Below are positions 35,588-44,421 of a stretch of 64,000 nt of DNA, one piece after another; the stretch's first letter is position 1; each line of letters starts with the position of its first letter. Under the pieces are notes generated by a model that saw only the letters and a program-made list of their open reading frames with translations, was not told the origin of the DNA and made no database searches. This DNA is from CAYRDK01 sp043819345. Lineage in GTDB: Bacteria > Omnitrophota > Gorgyraeia > Velamenicoccales > Velamenicoccaceae. A program made the translations under genes and the position numbers. The stretch spans positions 84,132 to 148,131 of the forward strand of contig JBDREX010000007.1 in NCBI GenBank assembly GCA_043819345.1. The letters are read 5' to 3'.

Positions 35588-36813
35588 ACTCATTAATAAA
35601 CGCTTTTTGTCTGGATTTAGATCAACATCACTTATTAAAAACAGAAGAGATTCTTTTTGATACCCTTTTAAGAAGAGAAGCTTTTTTGCTGAATAATAAA
35701 GGAGAAGCCAGAGTTAAAAAATTCACTTTGCTTTTACGAAAATATAGCGGCTACAGAAAAAAGTTGTTTGATGCTCTTTGTGAAAGCAATTTCTCCAGGG
35801 AGTTATTATCCCAAAAAATCTTTTATCCTCAATCGCGGCTGATCCTCCTTTTGACCCATGCCTGTCAGCTACGATGTCCATATTGCAGAGTTGGTAAATT
35901 TTCAGCCGTCATGAAAGTAGAAACATTGTTATTGTCTATTGATTGTTTGTTTACATCTCGTCATCACGATATACAGCTGCAATTTTTTGGAGGCGAGCCC
36001 CTTCTAGAATTTCATTTGATAAAAAAAGGGATTCAGTACGCGGAGAAACTAAATAAAATTTATAAAAAAAATATCTCTTTTGTCATCACAACCAACGGCA
36101 TAGCTCTTTCAAAAGAAAAGACCAATTTTTTAAAAAATCATCAAGTTATTATTGAATGCAGCATTGATGGCGGTATTGAAAATCAGCTAAAAATTAATAG
36201 AACAAACAGCGGTAAAGTTCTTTATGACCTGGCTAGAAAAAATTTTGAGGGTTTATTTAACACAGACATAGAGCATTACTCTATCAGCGTTTTTACTCCC
36301 GAAACAGTCGGGAAAGTTTCTAGAAATATTAAAAAGTTGGCGAATATGGGGTTTAAAAAATTCCAAATCAACTACTGTTTAGGTGTTTATTGGAACCAAG
36401 AAGCCGCAAATGAATTATTTTCTCAAACGAAGAATGTAATTGACTGGATCAACGGAAAAAACAATTTAGACTTTATCAATCTAAGCAAAAAACGAAGAGA
36501 ACCCGTAGTTTTAAATGCGGAATTGACCGTTGATTGTGACGACGCTGTCTATTTGGAGACAGGTATTTGCCTGGAAGAGGATTTTTCTGCCATGAAAAAA
36601 AAGTTTCATATTTCGGAATTAAAAGATATTAAAAATATTGATTTTTATAAAACAACTGTTTTTGAAAATTTTTATAGGCTTACAAATGCTTATTGTAATT
36701 CCAATAAGCATTTCAGAAAGATCATTCTTAATAATATCGTTTTAGGAAAACTTTACGAGCAATTCCTAAAAGATTTCAGCGCAGACACCGTAAATCAGCA
36801 CATTAAGGAATAA
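35572..36813 (+). CDS. Radical SAM protein, SPASM-less type with helical N-domain
   Basis: A 413-residue protein that overlaps the preceding fusion gene by 16 bases. Residues 1-90 form a helical domain similar in position to the linker of the 33038 protein. Radical SAM cysteines are C98, C102 and C105, followed by FFGGEPLLEF and CSIDGG. The C-terminal region (PVVLNAELTVDCDDAVYLET) aligns with the SPASM-less type and it ends with the shared FRKIILNNIVLGKL motif. It is closely related to the second half of the preceding protein, evidence of local duplication. The next gene, of the four-Cys type, starts 17 bases later, so the two types come as a pair. Confidence 0.75.
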   Translation: MERKLNSLINAFCLDLDQHHLLKTEEILFDTLLRREAFLLNNKGEARVKKFTLLLRKYSGYRKKLFDALCESNFSRELLSQKIFYPQSRLILLLTHACQLRCPYCRVGKFSAVMKVETLLLSIDCLFTSRHHDIQLQFFGGEPLLEFHLIKKGIQYAEKLNKIYKKNISFVITTNGIALSKEKTNFLKNHQVIIECSIDGGIENQLKINRTNSGKVLYDLARKNFEGLFNTDIEHYSISVFTPETVGKVSRNIKKLANMGFKKFQINYCLGVYWNQEAANELFSQTKNVIDWINGKNNLDFINLSKKRREPVVLNAELTVDCDDAVYLETGICLEEDFSAMKKKFHISELKDIKNIDFYKTTVFENFYRLTNAYCNSNKHFRKIILNNIVLGKLYEQFLKDFSADTVNQHIKE

Positions 36814-36830
36814 CATGAGCAGGGAATAAT

Positions 36831-37745
36831 ATGGATATTACGATCACAGATAAATGCAATAATAGATGTTTTTTTTGTCCCAAGAAAAAATTTTTAAAAT
36901 TAATTTGCTGTGAGTCTTTAGAAGAGATTAAGCGAGAAATTAAAAATATTAGGAAAATAAGCCCTAAGATTGTTTTGAGTGGAGGAGAAGTCACCATTTT
37001 TAATCAATTTTGGAATGTCCTGAGCTATTGTAAAAAACTGGAGTTTGACAAGATCGGTGTTATTACTAATGGTCGACAATTCAAGAATAGAAGTTTTTTA
37101 GAAAAAGTGATGCAGGCCGGAGTTAATGAGTTTGCCGTTTCGATTTATAGCCTAAAACCAATCATTCATGAAAAGATCACTGGTATAAAAGGAAGCTGTC
37201 AGGAAACAATTCAGGGGATCAATAATCTTCTCAGCGTTGTTAAAATTGCGCCTATTATCTTAAGAATCAACCTCGTGCTTAATTATTATAATCACAAAGA
37301 GATCGTTGATACACTGACAAGATTACATGCCCTTGGTATTAAAAATTTTATCGTAGCAGAACAAATAAGCATTAATTACAATGACCATTTTCTCTCTTTA
37401 AATAAAATTAAAAATGCAATGAGAAGACTGCGAAATTGTTCGTTAGGGGATGCGAGCATTGTTCTGCGAGGCTTCGCACCATGTTTATTTAGAGATTGCA
37501 TAAAAGAAGTTAGTAGCGAAAGAATCGCTCTTAAACTGAATTCGCCTAGTATTTTCTGGGAAAAACAAAACGTTGATACTTTTTCAAAAGAAGAAAGAGG
37601 AAAAAAATCTAAATACTTATCTAAATTTAACAATTTATTTACAAAGCTATCATCCTGTCATATGTGCGCCTATGACGACTCTTGTTCTGGACTTCAGAAA
37701 AGATATTTTGGAGTCAGAATAATAAAGCCTGAAAAGAAGGCTTGA
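36831..37745 (+). CDS. Radical SAM protein, four-Cys module type
   Basis: A 304-residue protein with C9, C13 and C16, a slightly changed SAM motif GGEVTIF, and ITNGRQF. Auxiliary cysteines are in GFAPC and SCHMCAYDDSCSG. It has an AGGGA ribosome site at a short distance, unlike most genes of the island. It ends the first transcription block: a 223-base stretch without a gene follows. Confidence 0.75.
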   Translation: MDITITDKCNNRCFFCPKKKFLKLICCESLEEIKREIKNIRKISPKIVLSGGEVTIFNQFWNVLSYCKKLEFDKIGVITNGRQFKNRSFLEKVMQAGVNEFAVSIYSLKPIIHEKITGIKGSCQETIQGINNLLSVVKIAPIILRINLVLNYYNHKEIVDTLTRLHALGIKNFIVAEQISINYNDHFLSLNKIKNAMRRLRNCSLGDASIVLRGFAPCLFRDCIKEVSSERIALKLNSPSIFWEKQNVDTFSKEERGKKSKYLSKFNNLFTKLSSCHMCAYDDSCSGLQKRYFGVRIIKPEKKA

Positions 37746-37968
37746 AACATGTTAAATACTTACCTCTTCAAGAATCTCTCGGTAGAGATCTTAAGGCTCA
37801 TATAGATAAGGAGCGAACCATGTATCTTCTTTTGTTTTTTCTGTATAATGCTAATTGAAGTAGGTCGGTAAAGAAATATATCATTGGAAATAAAAGTGAA
37901 ACTATTATAATTTAAAAAAATAACCGTAATTTTTTGAACAAAGTATTTGAACTCATTTAAAACACGTC

Positions 37969-40900
37969 ATGTTAAATAATCTGTCCTTAACGCTAAAGTG
38001 TAATAATCGTTGTATTTTTTGTAATAGGCTGGCTTTGAAAGCACAAATAGATACTAAAGAAATTGAGCCTTATTCAATATTAAAAAGTCATAAGACGCAG
38101 AATAGAAATATTACATTAAATGGGGGCGAGATAGCCATTCAACCTGATTTTTTTGACATTCTTTCCCATTGCCAAGAGTTGGGATATGAAGAAATAAGAC
38201 TCGCTACTAATGGCCGAATTTTTTCTTATCTTGATTTTTCAAAAAAAACATTAAAAAATGGTATTAAACATTTTTTTGTTTCTCTGTATAGCAGCAACGA
38301 AAACGAACACGATGCTATAACACAAATCAATGGAAGTTGTCGACAAACAATAAAAGGATTACAAAATTTAATTTTATTAGGGGCAAAAATTTATTTAACC
38401 ATAACAGTTTCTAAATTTAATTATAAAAGCGTCCGAGCAACAATAAAAGATTTATATAAAGTTGGTATTAGATATTTTATTATTTCGGATATCATTACTC
38501 ATAATAAAAGCTATCTTTTTCCTTATGAAGTTTTCACTAGTTCCATGAATAGTATGCTATTAAATGATAACTATGCCGATGCCGTTTTTATTTTTAGAGG
38601 TTTTCCAATCTGTATTTTTAGAGAATACCTCATTGACGATCTTGATCCAGTGCTTAAGCTTAAAACGAGCCCCGAAAAAATCGCAAAACTGGAGAGAAAC
38701 AATCTTAATAAAGCCCTCAAACTGGATGCTTTATCTTCTTTACCTGAAGCCAAAAGAAATGAATATTTAAATAAAATAGATGATCTATTTGTTAAAACAA
38801 CAAAATGTCTTAAATGCCCTTTTGTTTTTACTTGTAATAGCTGGCTGAAGGCCAGAAAAAGTCTGAAAAGTTTAAAAAGAGACATTCCTGGCCTATTGAT
38901 AGATCCTATGCTGCCTCATTCAAAGGAAAGAATAAAAGATATGGCCCGCTATGTTGCTAGCCAATATAATTCAATATTAATAAATACTACCTGCCTGAGA
39001 AAAAATTGCCGACATTGTTTTGAAAAACAAAAACCGCCTGACATGCAAATGCTTTCAATTCAAAACGCGTCTTTTGAATCTGTTAAGGAATCAATAAATT
39101 ATCTTGATCCAAATAAAAATATCATTAATCTGGGCTTTATGCATGGAAAAAACACCTGCGGAGAGATATCAGATCAGCCAGATCTTTTAAAAATATTGAG
39201 TTTCGTTAGAAAAAGATATAAAAACGCCCTAATCAATGTCTTTTCTACTTGCGGCCTATTCTTGACAGAAAACAACATTAAATATCTTTCTAAAATAGGC
39301 AACGTACATCTTGCAATTCATGTCGTATCAAGCAACCCAAATTCTGCCAGAGATATTATGCCATCTCAAGGAAAAGTTTTTTTTAAAAATCTAAAACTTT
39401 TACAAAAAAGCCCAATAACATTTTCATTTAATTTCGTCTCAATACCACATATTTTCAGCTGGGCTGAAATAAAAAAATCAATTTTGGAGTTTGATTCATA
39501 TTCGCCCCTTGCTTTTCATATGCACCTATATTCTTACACTAAATATGCAACTCAATTTAAAATTCCGGATAAAGATTATTTAAACGAATATATTGAATTC
39601 TCTGAACATATTCGCACCAAGATGAAAGGCCACTTATTTGTTTCTCCAGAAGCAATTTCTCAAAGAATAAATGTTGTTAATTCGCCTTTTTTTTCAAGTT
39701 ATAAAACAATCCTTAAAAAATTAAATCCAAATATTCAATATCTATTGCTTGTCTCAGAGATTGTTTATAAAGATGCTCGGGTTTTATTTAACGCTTATCC
39801 AGGAGTAAAAGTAAAAGCTGTAAAAAATCATTATTTTGCAGGAAATATTGTAGTTGGAGGTCTTTTAACGGTACATGATTACATAGAGGCCATTAAAGGT
39901 GAAGTATTTGATATCGCGTTTATTTCCTCTCAATCCTTTGACAATTTTGGCAAGGATTTATCCGGGAAACACTTTAGTTTTATCGAATCAACGACTGGCA
40001 AAGAAATTGAAGTAGTAAAAAATGAGAGCAAGTATATTTGGACCGGTTTTGAGAAGGTACCATCTATTGCCATCCACTTAGCTGTAAGCAGGGCAGAATT
40101 TTTGCAGCAAGCCATTGAAAGCGTAATAAATCAGAGTTATAAAAACTGGTCGTTGCTCATCATGGTTGACTTAATAAAGACTGACAAAGACGATTTAGCC
40201 AAAATTAAAAAAATTATTAATGAATACGCCCATCACCATAGCATTAAACTCTACTATAATAGTAGGCAGCGCGGGATTGGAAATATTCGCAAGGAAATGA
40301 TCAAAATCACATATTCACTTGGAATAAAGTATTTTTGTGTCCTTGATGATGATGACCTATTGGATAATTTGGCTATTCAAGAATTGACCAATAAAATAAA
40401 TGAAAATACGAATTTTTCTTTAATAAGGACAGGTATCGGATATCTTAACGCTAGAGGAGAAATATGTGGGCATATCAATCAAGTTATTGATCGAAAAAAA
40501 GAATATGGAATGACATGTGATATTATGAATGTTGGCCACCTCTATTGTGTTAACCTGGACAAATATAAAAAAACAGATGGTATTAAAACGTTTGCTGAAA
40601 TCAACCATGCTGCACACGATATAGATCTTTTTTTAAAAATGGAAGAGGTCGGTGAGATCATTACTATCCATAAGATTCTCTATTATAAGAGAGAGTTCTT
40701 AGAAACAAGTGTTTTGAATAATATCAAAAAAGAGGATTTTAATAGAGTCGCCACAAAATACGTTCGCAATGCCATAAAAAGAAGAGGCGGAAAAGTAGGT
40801 ATTTCACAATTATCAAGCGATCCAAGAGGAAATCTTATTTTTCGCTATAAATATAGGAACCCTGTTGATGCTGTTCGTGATAGTTTTTCAGGCACAAGCA

Positions 40901-41427
40901 GAGATCTATTGGATGATTTTGTTCAACAGGCAATAAAAAAAATTGCTCCTCGAACAGTGATTGATTTTGGCGCTGGAAAAGGTAAATATGGGTTTCTTTT
41001 ACGCTCTTCTTTATCAGAGCGCTTTTTTATTGCTGCCGTTGAAATTTATAAACCTCTCTATAAAATTCTTTCAGAGATTAAAATATATAATTCAGTATCA
41101 CATTGCGACCTATTAAAATGGCTCAAAAATAATAAAAAAATATATGATGTTGCAATCTTTGGTGATGTTTTAGAACACCTCGACAAGGAAAAAATTAAAC
41201 TAGCGCTAAAAATGGCTTGCACACAATTTAAGTTTTTAATAATCATAGCTCCCTTAAATGATTCCTCTCAAGATGAAATCATAGGAGGTAACAAATATTC
41301 AATTCATAAATCTAGATTACTCGAAAATGATTTTAATAATTTTCATATTTTAAAAAAAGATATTAAAAGTCAGGATAATTATTACAAGATAGGCATTATA
41401 ATAAAAGGCAAACCCGAGAATCTCTAA
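37969..41427 (+). CDS. Four-domain protein: radical SAM, DUF512-like radical SAM, GT2, methyltransferase
   Basis: A 1152-residue protein. Domain 1 (about 1-300) is a four-Cys radical SAM module: C11, C15, C18, NGGEIAIQ, ATNGRIF, GFPIC and KCLKCPFVFTC. Domain 2 (about 330-680) resembles DUF512 radical SAM proteins: an iron-sulphur motif with unusual spacing (C342-x4-C347-x2-C350) and the late NHYFAGNIVVGGLLTVHDYI block. Domain 3 (about 695-960) is a GT2-type glycosyltransferase with AIESVINQSYKNWSLLI and LDDDD. Domain 4 (about 985-1152) is a SAM-dependent methyltransferase with VIDFGAGKGKYG and FGDVLEHLDKE. I know of no described protein with this order. It starts after a 223-base gap and has no visible ribosome site. 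Confidence 0.75.
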   Translation: MLNNLSLTLKCNNRCIFCNRLALKAQIDTKEIEPYSILKSHKTQNRNITLNGGEIAIQPDFFDILSHCQELGYEEIRLATNGRIFSYLDFSKKTLKNGIKHFFVSLYSSNENEHDAITQINGSCRQTIKGLQNLILLGAKIYLTITVSKFNYKSVRATIKDLYKVGIRYFIISDIITHNKSYLFPYEVFTSSMNSMLLNDNYADAVFIFRGFPICIFREYLIDDLDPVLKLKTSPEKIAKLERNNLNKALKLDALSSLPEAKRNEYLNKIDDLFVKTTKCLKCPFVFTCNSWLKARKSLKSLKRDIPGLLIDPMLPHSKERIKDMARYVASQYNSILINTTCLRKNCRHCFEKQKPPDMQMLSIQNASFESVKESINYLDPNKNIINLGFMHGKNTCGEISDQPDLLKILSFVRKRYKNALINVFSTCGLFLTENNIKYLSKIGNVHLAIHVVSSNPNSARDIMPSQGKVFFKNLKLLQKSPITFSFNFVSIPHIFSWAEIKKSILEFDSYSPLAFHMHLYSYTKYATQFKIPDKDYLNEYIEFSEHIRTKMKGHLFVSPEAISQRINVVNSPFFSSYKTILKKLNPNIQYLLLVSEIVYKDARVLFNAYPGVKVKAVKNHYFAGNIVVGGLLTVHDYIEAIKGEVFDIAFISSQSFDNFGKDLSGKHFSFIESTTGKEIEVVKNESKYIWTGFEKVPSIAIHLAVSRAEFLQQAIESVINQSYKNWSLLIMVDLIKTDKDDLAKIKKIINEYAHHHSIKLYYNSRQRGIGNIRKEMIKITYSLGIKYFCVLDDDDLLDNLAIQELTNKINENTNFSLIRTGIGYLNARGEICGHINQVIDRKKEYGMTCDIMNVGHLYCVNLDKYKKTDGIKTFAEINHAAHDIDLFLKMEEVGEIITIHKILYYKREFLETSVLNNIKKEDFNRVATKYVRNAIKRRGGKVGISQLSSDPRGNLIFRYKYRNPVDAVRDSFSGTSRDLLDDFVQQAIKKIAPRTVIDFGAGKGKYGFLLRSSLSERFFIAAVEIYKPLYKILSEIKIYNSVSHCDLLKWLKNNKKIYDVAIFGDVLEHLDKEKIKLALKMACTQFKFLIIIAPLNDSSQDEIIGGNKYSIHKSRLLENDFNNFHILKKDIKSQDNYYKIGIIIKGKPENL

Positions 41428-41439
41428 TAAAACATATTT

Positions 41440-42369
41440 ATGAGAAATAAGATAAAAATCTTTACACCCTTACGAGAGATTGAAGAGATATTGCCACTGG
41501 TGAAATATGGAGCTGATGCCTTTTTTTTAGGTTTCGGCGCCAATAAAAACATTAAAGACGTAAATAGTTTAAACCTAAGGCCCTTTAACGATGCCAATTT
41601 TACTTCACGCGCTAAACTAAAGGACGCCCTCAAAATAATAAACAGTTTAAATAAAGAGAGTTATTTGTGCTTAAACAATGATTTTTATACGGATCCCGAA
41701 TTTGAAGCGGTATTTAAATTACTAGAAAACATTAGCAGGTTGTTAACAGGTGTAGTTGTTAGCGATTTCTTGTTAATGAAAAAAATCAAAGAGACCTATG
41801 GTTACTTAAAAATTTCAGCAAGCACTAGAGCAAAGATCTGTAACTCTCAAAGTGTCAAATTCTATCTTAACGCCGGAGCGGATAAAATTACGCTTCCAGT
41901 TTGTCTTTCGATGAATGAAATAAAGAAGATTGTCTTACTTAATCCAAAAGTAGAATTCAAGGTTTTTGTTAAAAACGAGATGTGTAATAATATTAATGCG
42001 TTATGTGGCGTAACTCATAACTGTTTCGAGAACAAAGAGATTGGGCCCGTTTTCTGTAAATACCCTCGGGAATTTATTTCTGTCAAAAAGAAGTTAAAAA
42101 ATAGGCTTGCTTCTTATTTAAAAACCTTATGTTTTGATAATGAGTGTGGGGTATGCAGCATGAAGACTTTATACAATATGGGTATATCGACATTTAAGAT
42201 GGCTGGCCGAAATATTCCATTGGAAAAAAAAATTCAAGATTTATATTTTATTTCATCAGCTCGTAAATTTATTAAAGATAACAAAAAAAGTTTTGAAAAC
42301 AATGTGTCACAGCTGCATAAAAAAATTTATGGTCATAAATGCCAGCGTAATTGCCTATATGAAAAATAG
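41440..42369 (+). CDS. U32-family protein, UbiU-like
   Basis: A 309-residue protein of the U32 (collagenase-like) family. The N-terminal LVKYGADAFFLGFGANKN (about residues 20-37) matches the family's GADAVYLG start, and the C-terminal ECGVCSMKTLYNMGISTFKMAGR followed by N matches the CALC...G..SLKIEGR signature. Cysteines in NEMCNNINALCG, HNCF, VFCKYP and CGVC could bind an iron-sulphur cluster as in UbiU, TrhP and RlhA, which hydroxylate ubiquinone precursors or RNA without oxygen. The gene is followed by two more U32-like genes, overlapping the first of them. Hydroxylation of a peptide is an inference. Confidence 0.7.
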   Translation: MRNKIKIFTPLREIEEILPLVKYGADAFFLGFGANKNIKDVNSLNLRPFNDANFTSRAKLKDALKIINSLNKESYLCLNNDFYTDPEFEAVFKLLENISRLLTGVVVSDFLLMKKIKETYGYLKISASTRAKICNSQSVKFYLNAGADKITLPVCLSMNEIKKIVLLNPKVEFKVFVKNEMCNNINALCGVTHNCFENKEIGPVFCKYPREFISVKKKLKNRLASYLKTLCFDNECGVCSMKTLYNMGISTFKMAGRNIPLEKKIQDLYFISSARKFIKDNKKSFENNVSQLHKKIYGHKCQRNCLYEK

Positions 42370-43147
42370 TAAAATTGAGTTAGCTCAATTTATCAATCTA
42401 GCAAAAGAGGTCGATGAATTGCCCGATAATATCAAAAGGGTATATCTTGGATCTGAATTCTGCGAAAATATTTTACCTGACAAAAATGAATTATTAAAAA
42501 TAATTAGATGTTGCCTAAAAAAAAACATTAGCTACACACTAGTAACTCCCTATTGTTCTGATCACGGAATTGATCGCGTTAAAAAATTAATAAAGTTTTA
42601 TCCGGATAATGAAGAAATCGTTGTCAATGATCCTGGAATTCTTGATATTTTGATCGAGAAGAAGAAGTGGGTTTTAGTTTTTGGGAGGGTTTTAACAAAA
42701 AACATCAAAGACCCTCGCATCCATGGAGTAAACATAAAACAAATGAAGCTTTTTCAAAAATCAAATATTGAAAGCACGTTATTGCATAATTTTTTAGATT
42801 TAAATAATATTTTAAGAGTCGAAATAGATAACGTTTTACAGGGCTATCGGGAAGATATTTTTAAAAAAAATGTCAAATTCACTCTCCATTATCCCTATGT
42901 TTACATTACCGCTTCAAGAAATTGCATATTTAATGAAAATATTCATGGAAAAAGATATCTTGGTCTTGAATTAAAAAAGTGCAAAAAGGTGTGTTTAAAA
43001 AATCCATTGATTTCAAGATATAAATCTATTGCTCTTCCAATATTCCATACAGGGAAGGCCAGCTTTTACAAAAACGATGTTTTAAAAATAAAAACTATTT
43101 CGCCAAATCTAAATCGAATTGTTTTTTCAAAGTTTTCCTCGATATAA
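42359..43147 (+). CDS. U32-family protein, UbiV-like
   Basis: A 262-residue protein starting at ATG 42359 (in-frame ATGs at 42293 and 42329 are possible but would extend it beyond the family start). The opening KIELAQFINLAKEVDELPDN and VYLGSEFCENILP match UbiV-like proteins. The four likely cluster cysteines follow the UbiV plan: one in GSEFC, one in SRNC, and two in KKCKKVC, with spacing C-x18-C-x3-C in the second half, close to the spacing known for E. coli UbiV. UbiV works as a heterodimer with UbiU, and here the UbiU-like gene overlaps it by 11 bases. Together they look like an O2-independent hydroxylase pair. Confidence 0.65.
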   Translation: MKNSKIELAQFINLAKEVDELPDNIKRVYLGSEFCENILPDKNELLKIIRCCLKKNISYTLVTPYCSDHGIDRVKKLIKFYPDNEEIVVNDPGILDILIEKKKWVLVFGRVLTKNIKDPRIHGVNIKQMKLFQKSNIESTLLHNFLDLNNILRVEIDNVLQGYREDIFKKNVKFTLHYPYVYITASRNCIFNENIHGKRYLGLELKKCKKVCLKNPLISRYKSIALPIFHTGKASFYKNDVLKIKTISPNLNRIVFSKFSSI

Positions 43148-43165
43148 TAAAAATGGAGCTTTTAA

Positions 43166-44179
43166 GTGAAAGATAATGCAATAAAATTTTCGGTTCCTTT
43201 TAACGGAGATTTAACCCTTATGGACTGGGCGATTAAATCTGGAAAAACATATGAGATTTATTTTGCAGGTGAGAAAGCTAATAATTTCTCATCCCCGCTA
43301 GAAAATAACAACAAATATTCTCATTCAACTCTCACTTCACTTGTTAAGCTTTGTAATAGGAACAACATTAAAACAAACCTGTTGCTCAATAAAAGCATTT
43401 TATTAACTGAGAATAAAATAAAAGTTGGCGCCTTAATTAAAAAAATAATGGAAATGGGGATTTTGAATTCGGTTACCGTTGCCGATCCTTTTGTGATTCC
43501 TTTCTTGAGACAAACCTTTCCTCATCTTGAGATCCAGTGTTCTGTCTATATGGGTATTAATAGTGCCCAAAAAGCTATTCAGGCCTTAAAAAAGGGAATT
43601 TCCGTCTTAAATCTGGAACCATCTCTAAATAGGAATTTCAATCAATTAAAAGCTATAAAAGCCTTAAAAAAGCAATTTCCGAATTTTTACGTTAAACTTT
43701 TAGGTAATCACATCTGTTATTCTGACTGCATGTATTATGTAAGACATTCACAGATTGCTGATTTAAAAATCTCGACAAAAAACAAGAACAATGCCTTTTT
43801 AAAGAATGCCCATATATTCAAGTGCCACTATGAGATTCAGTCAAGACGCGATGAAATCACTAGGCCACTCATTAGGCCCGAAGATGTAGGATACTATGAA
43901 AAAAACGAACTTGCAGATTATATTAAAATCGCTTTTAGAAATAACGAGACCCCGACTCTGTTCAGAAAAATAAATGCTTACTTCAACAAATCCTATGCTG
44001 GTGATTTATTCGAGCTTTTTGATTCTAACAATAGTGAAAAACTAGTGTGGGACAATAAAAAGGTTCCAATAAATTTTATTGAAAAAGTGATGCTATGCGA
44101 TAAAAATTGCAATCGGTGCCGCTATTGCGATCGAATTGCAAAAAAAACATTGTTTAATGCTGAAGAATCCAAATGTTAG
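43166..44179 (+). CDS. Third U32-like protein
   Basis: A 337-residue protein with GTG start at 43166, seven bases after GGAG, which makes it one of the few island genes with a clear ribosome site. The features are U32-like: a TIM-barrel pattern with SVYMGINSAQKA, a Cys pair in NHICYSDCMYY, and the IRPEDVGYYEK-LADYIKIAFR segment typical of U32 C-terminal parts. Three cysteines in CDKNCNRCRYC lie at the end. It ends the second block of the island, before a 242-base gap. Its cysteines suggest another iron-sulphur site; the substrate is unknown. Confidence 0.6.
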   Translation: MKDNAIKFSVPFNGDLTLMDWAIKSGKTYEIYFAGEKANNFSSPLENNNKYSHSTLTSLVKLCNRNNIKTNLLLNKSILLTENKIKVGALIKKIMEMGILNSVTVADPFVIPFLRQTFPHLEIQCSVYMGINSAQKAIQALKKGISVLNLEPSLNRNFNQLKAIKALKKQFPNFYVKLLGNHICYSDCMYYVRHSQIADLKISTKNKNNAFLKNAHIFKCHYEIQSRRDEITRPLIRPEDVGYYEKNELADYIKIAFRNNETPTLFRKINAYFNKSYAGDLFELFDSNNSEKLVWDNKKVPINFIEKVMLCDKNCNRCRYCDRIAKKTLFNAEESKC

Positions 44180-44327
44180 TTTATCAGATGTCGTTCACTA
44201 GCATGTTTTTATAAAATATGCCCAATAATGATTTCTGAAGCTCTAAAGGCTAATGTATAAGAAATTCATCATTTTTAAAAAAAGTATTTTTTTAGCACTA
44301 TAGATCATAATGAAATGAGCAATAAGC

Positions 44328-44346
44328 CTCTTTTTAAAGAGTTTTT
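44328..44346 (+). terminator. Possible weak terminator between island blocks
   Basis: A short hairpin of CTCTT and AAGAG with a four-base loop is followed by five T. It lies in the 242-base gap (44180-44421), in which I see no other convincing element and no small gene with a ribosome site. Confidence 0.3.
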
Positions 44347-44421
44347 CGATTAAAATAGAGTCCTATGACATGAACTAGAGTTAAATGACGTTCCCAAGAA
44401 AAAATTTTAACAGCTTCTTAT

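Noticed and set aside
37820..37858. A 12-codon reading frame with an AAGGAG site six bases upstream, in the gap before the 37969 gene
   Set aside because: The encoded peptide is a short hydrophobic string without His-Xaa-Ser units or any leader-like feature; a chance ribosome site in AT-rich DNA is as likely.
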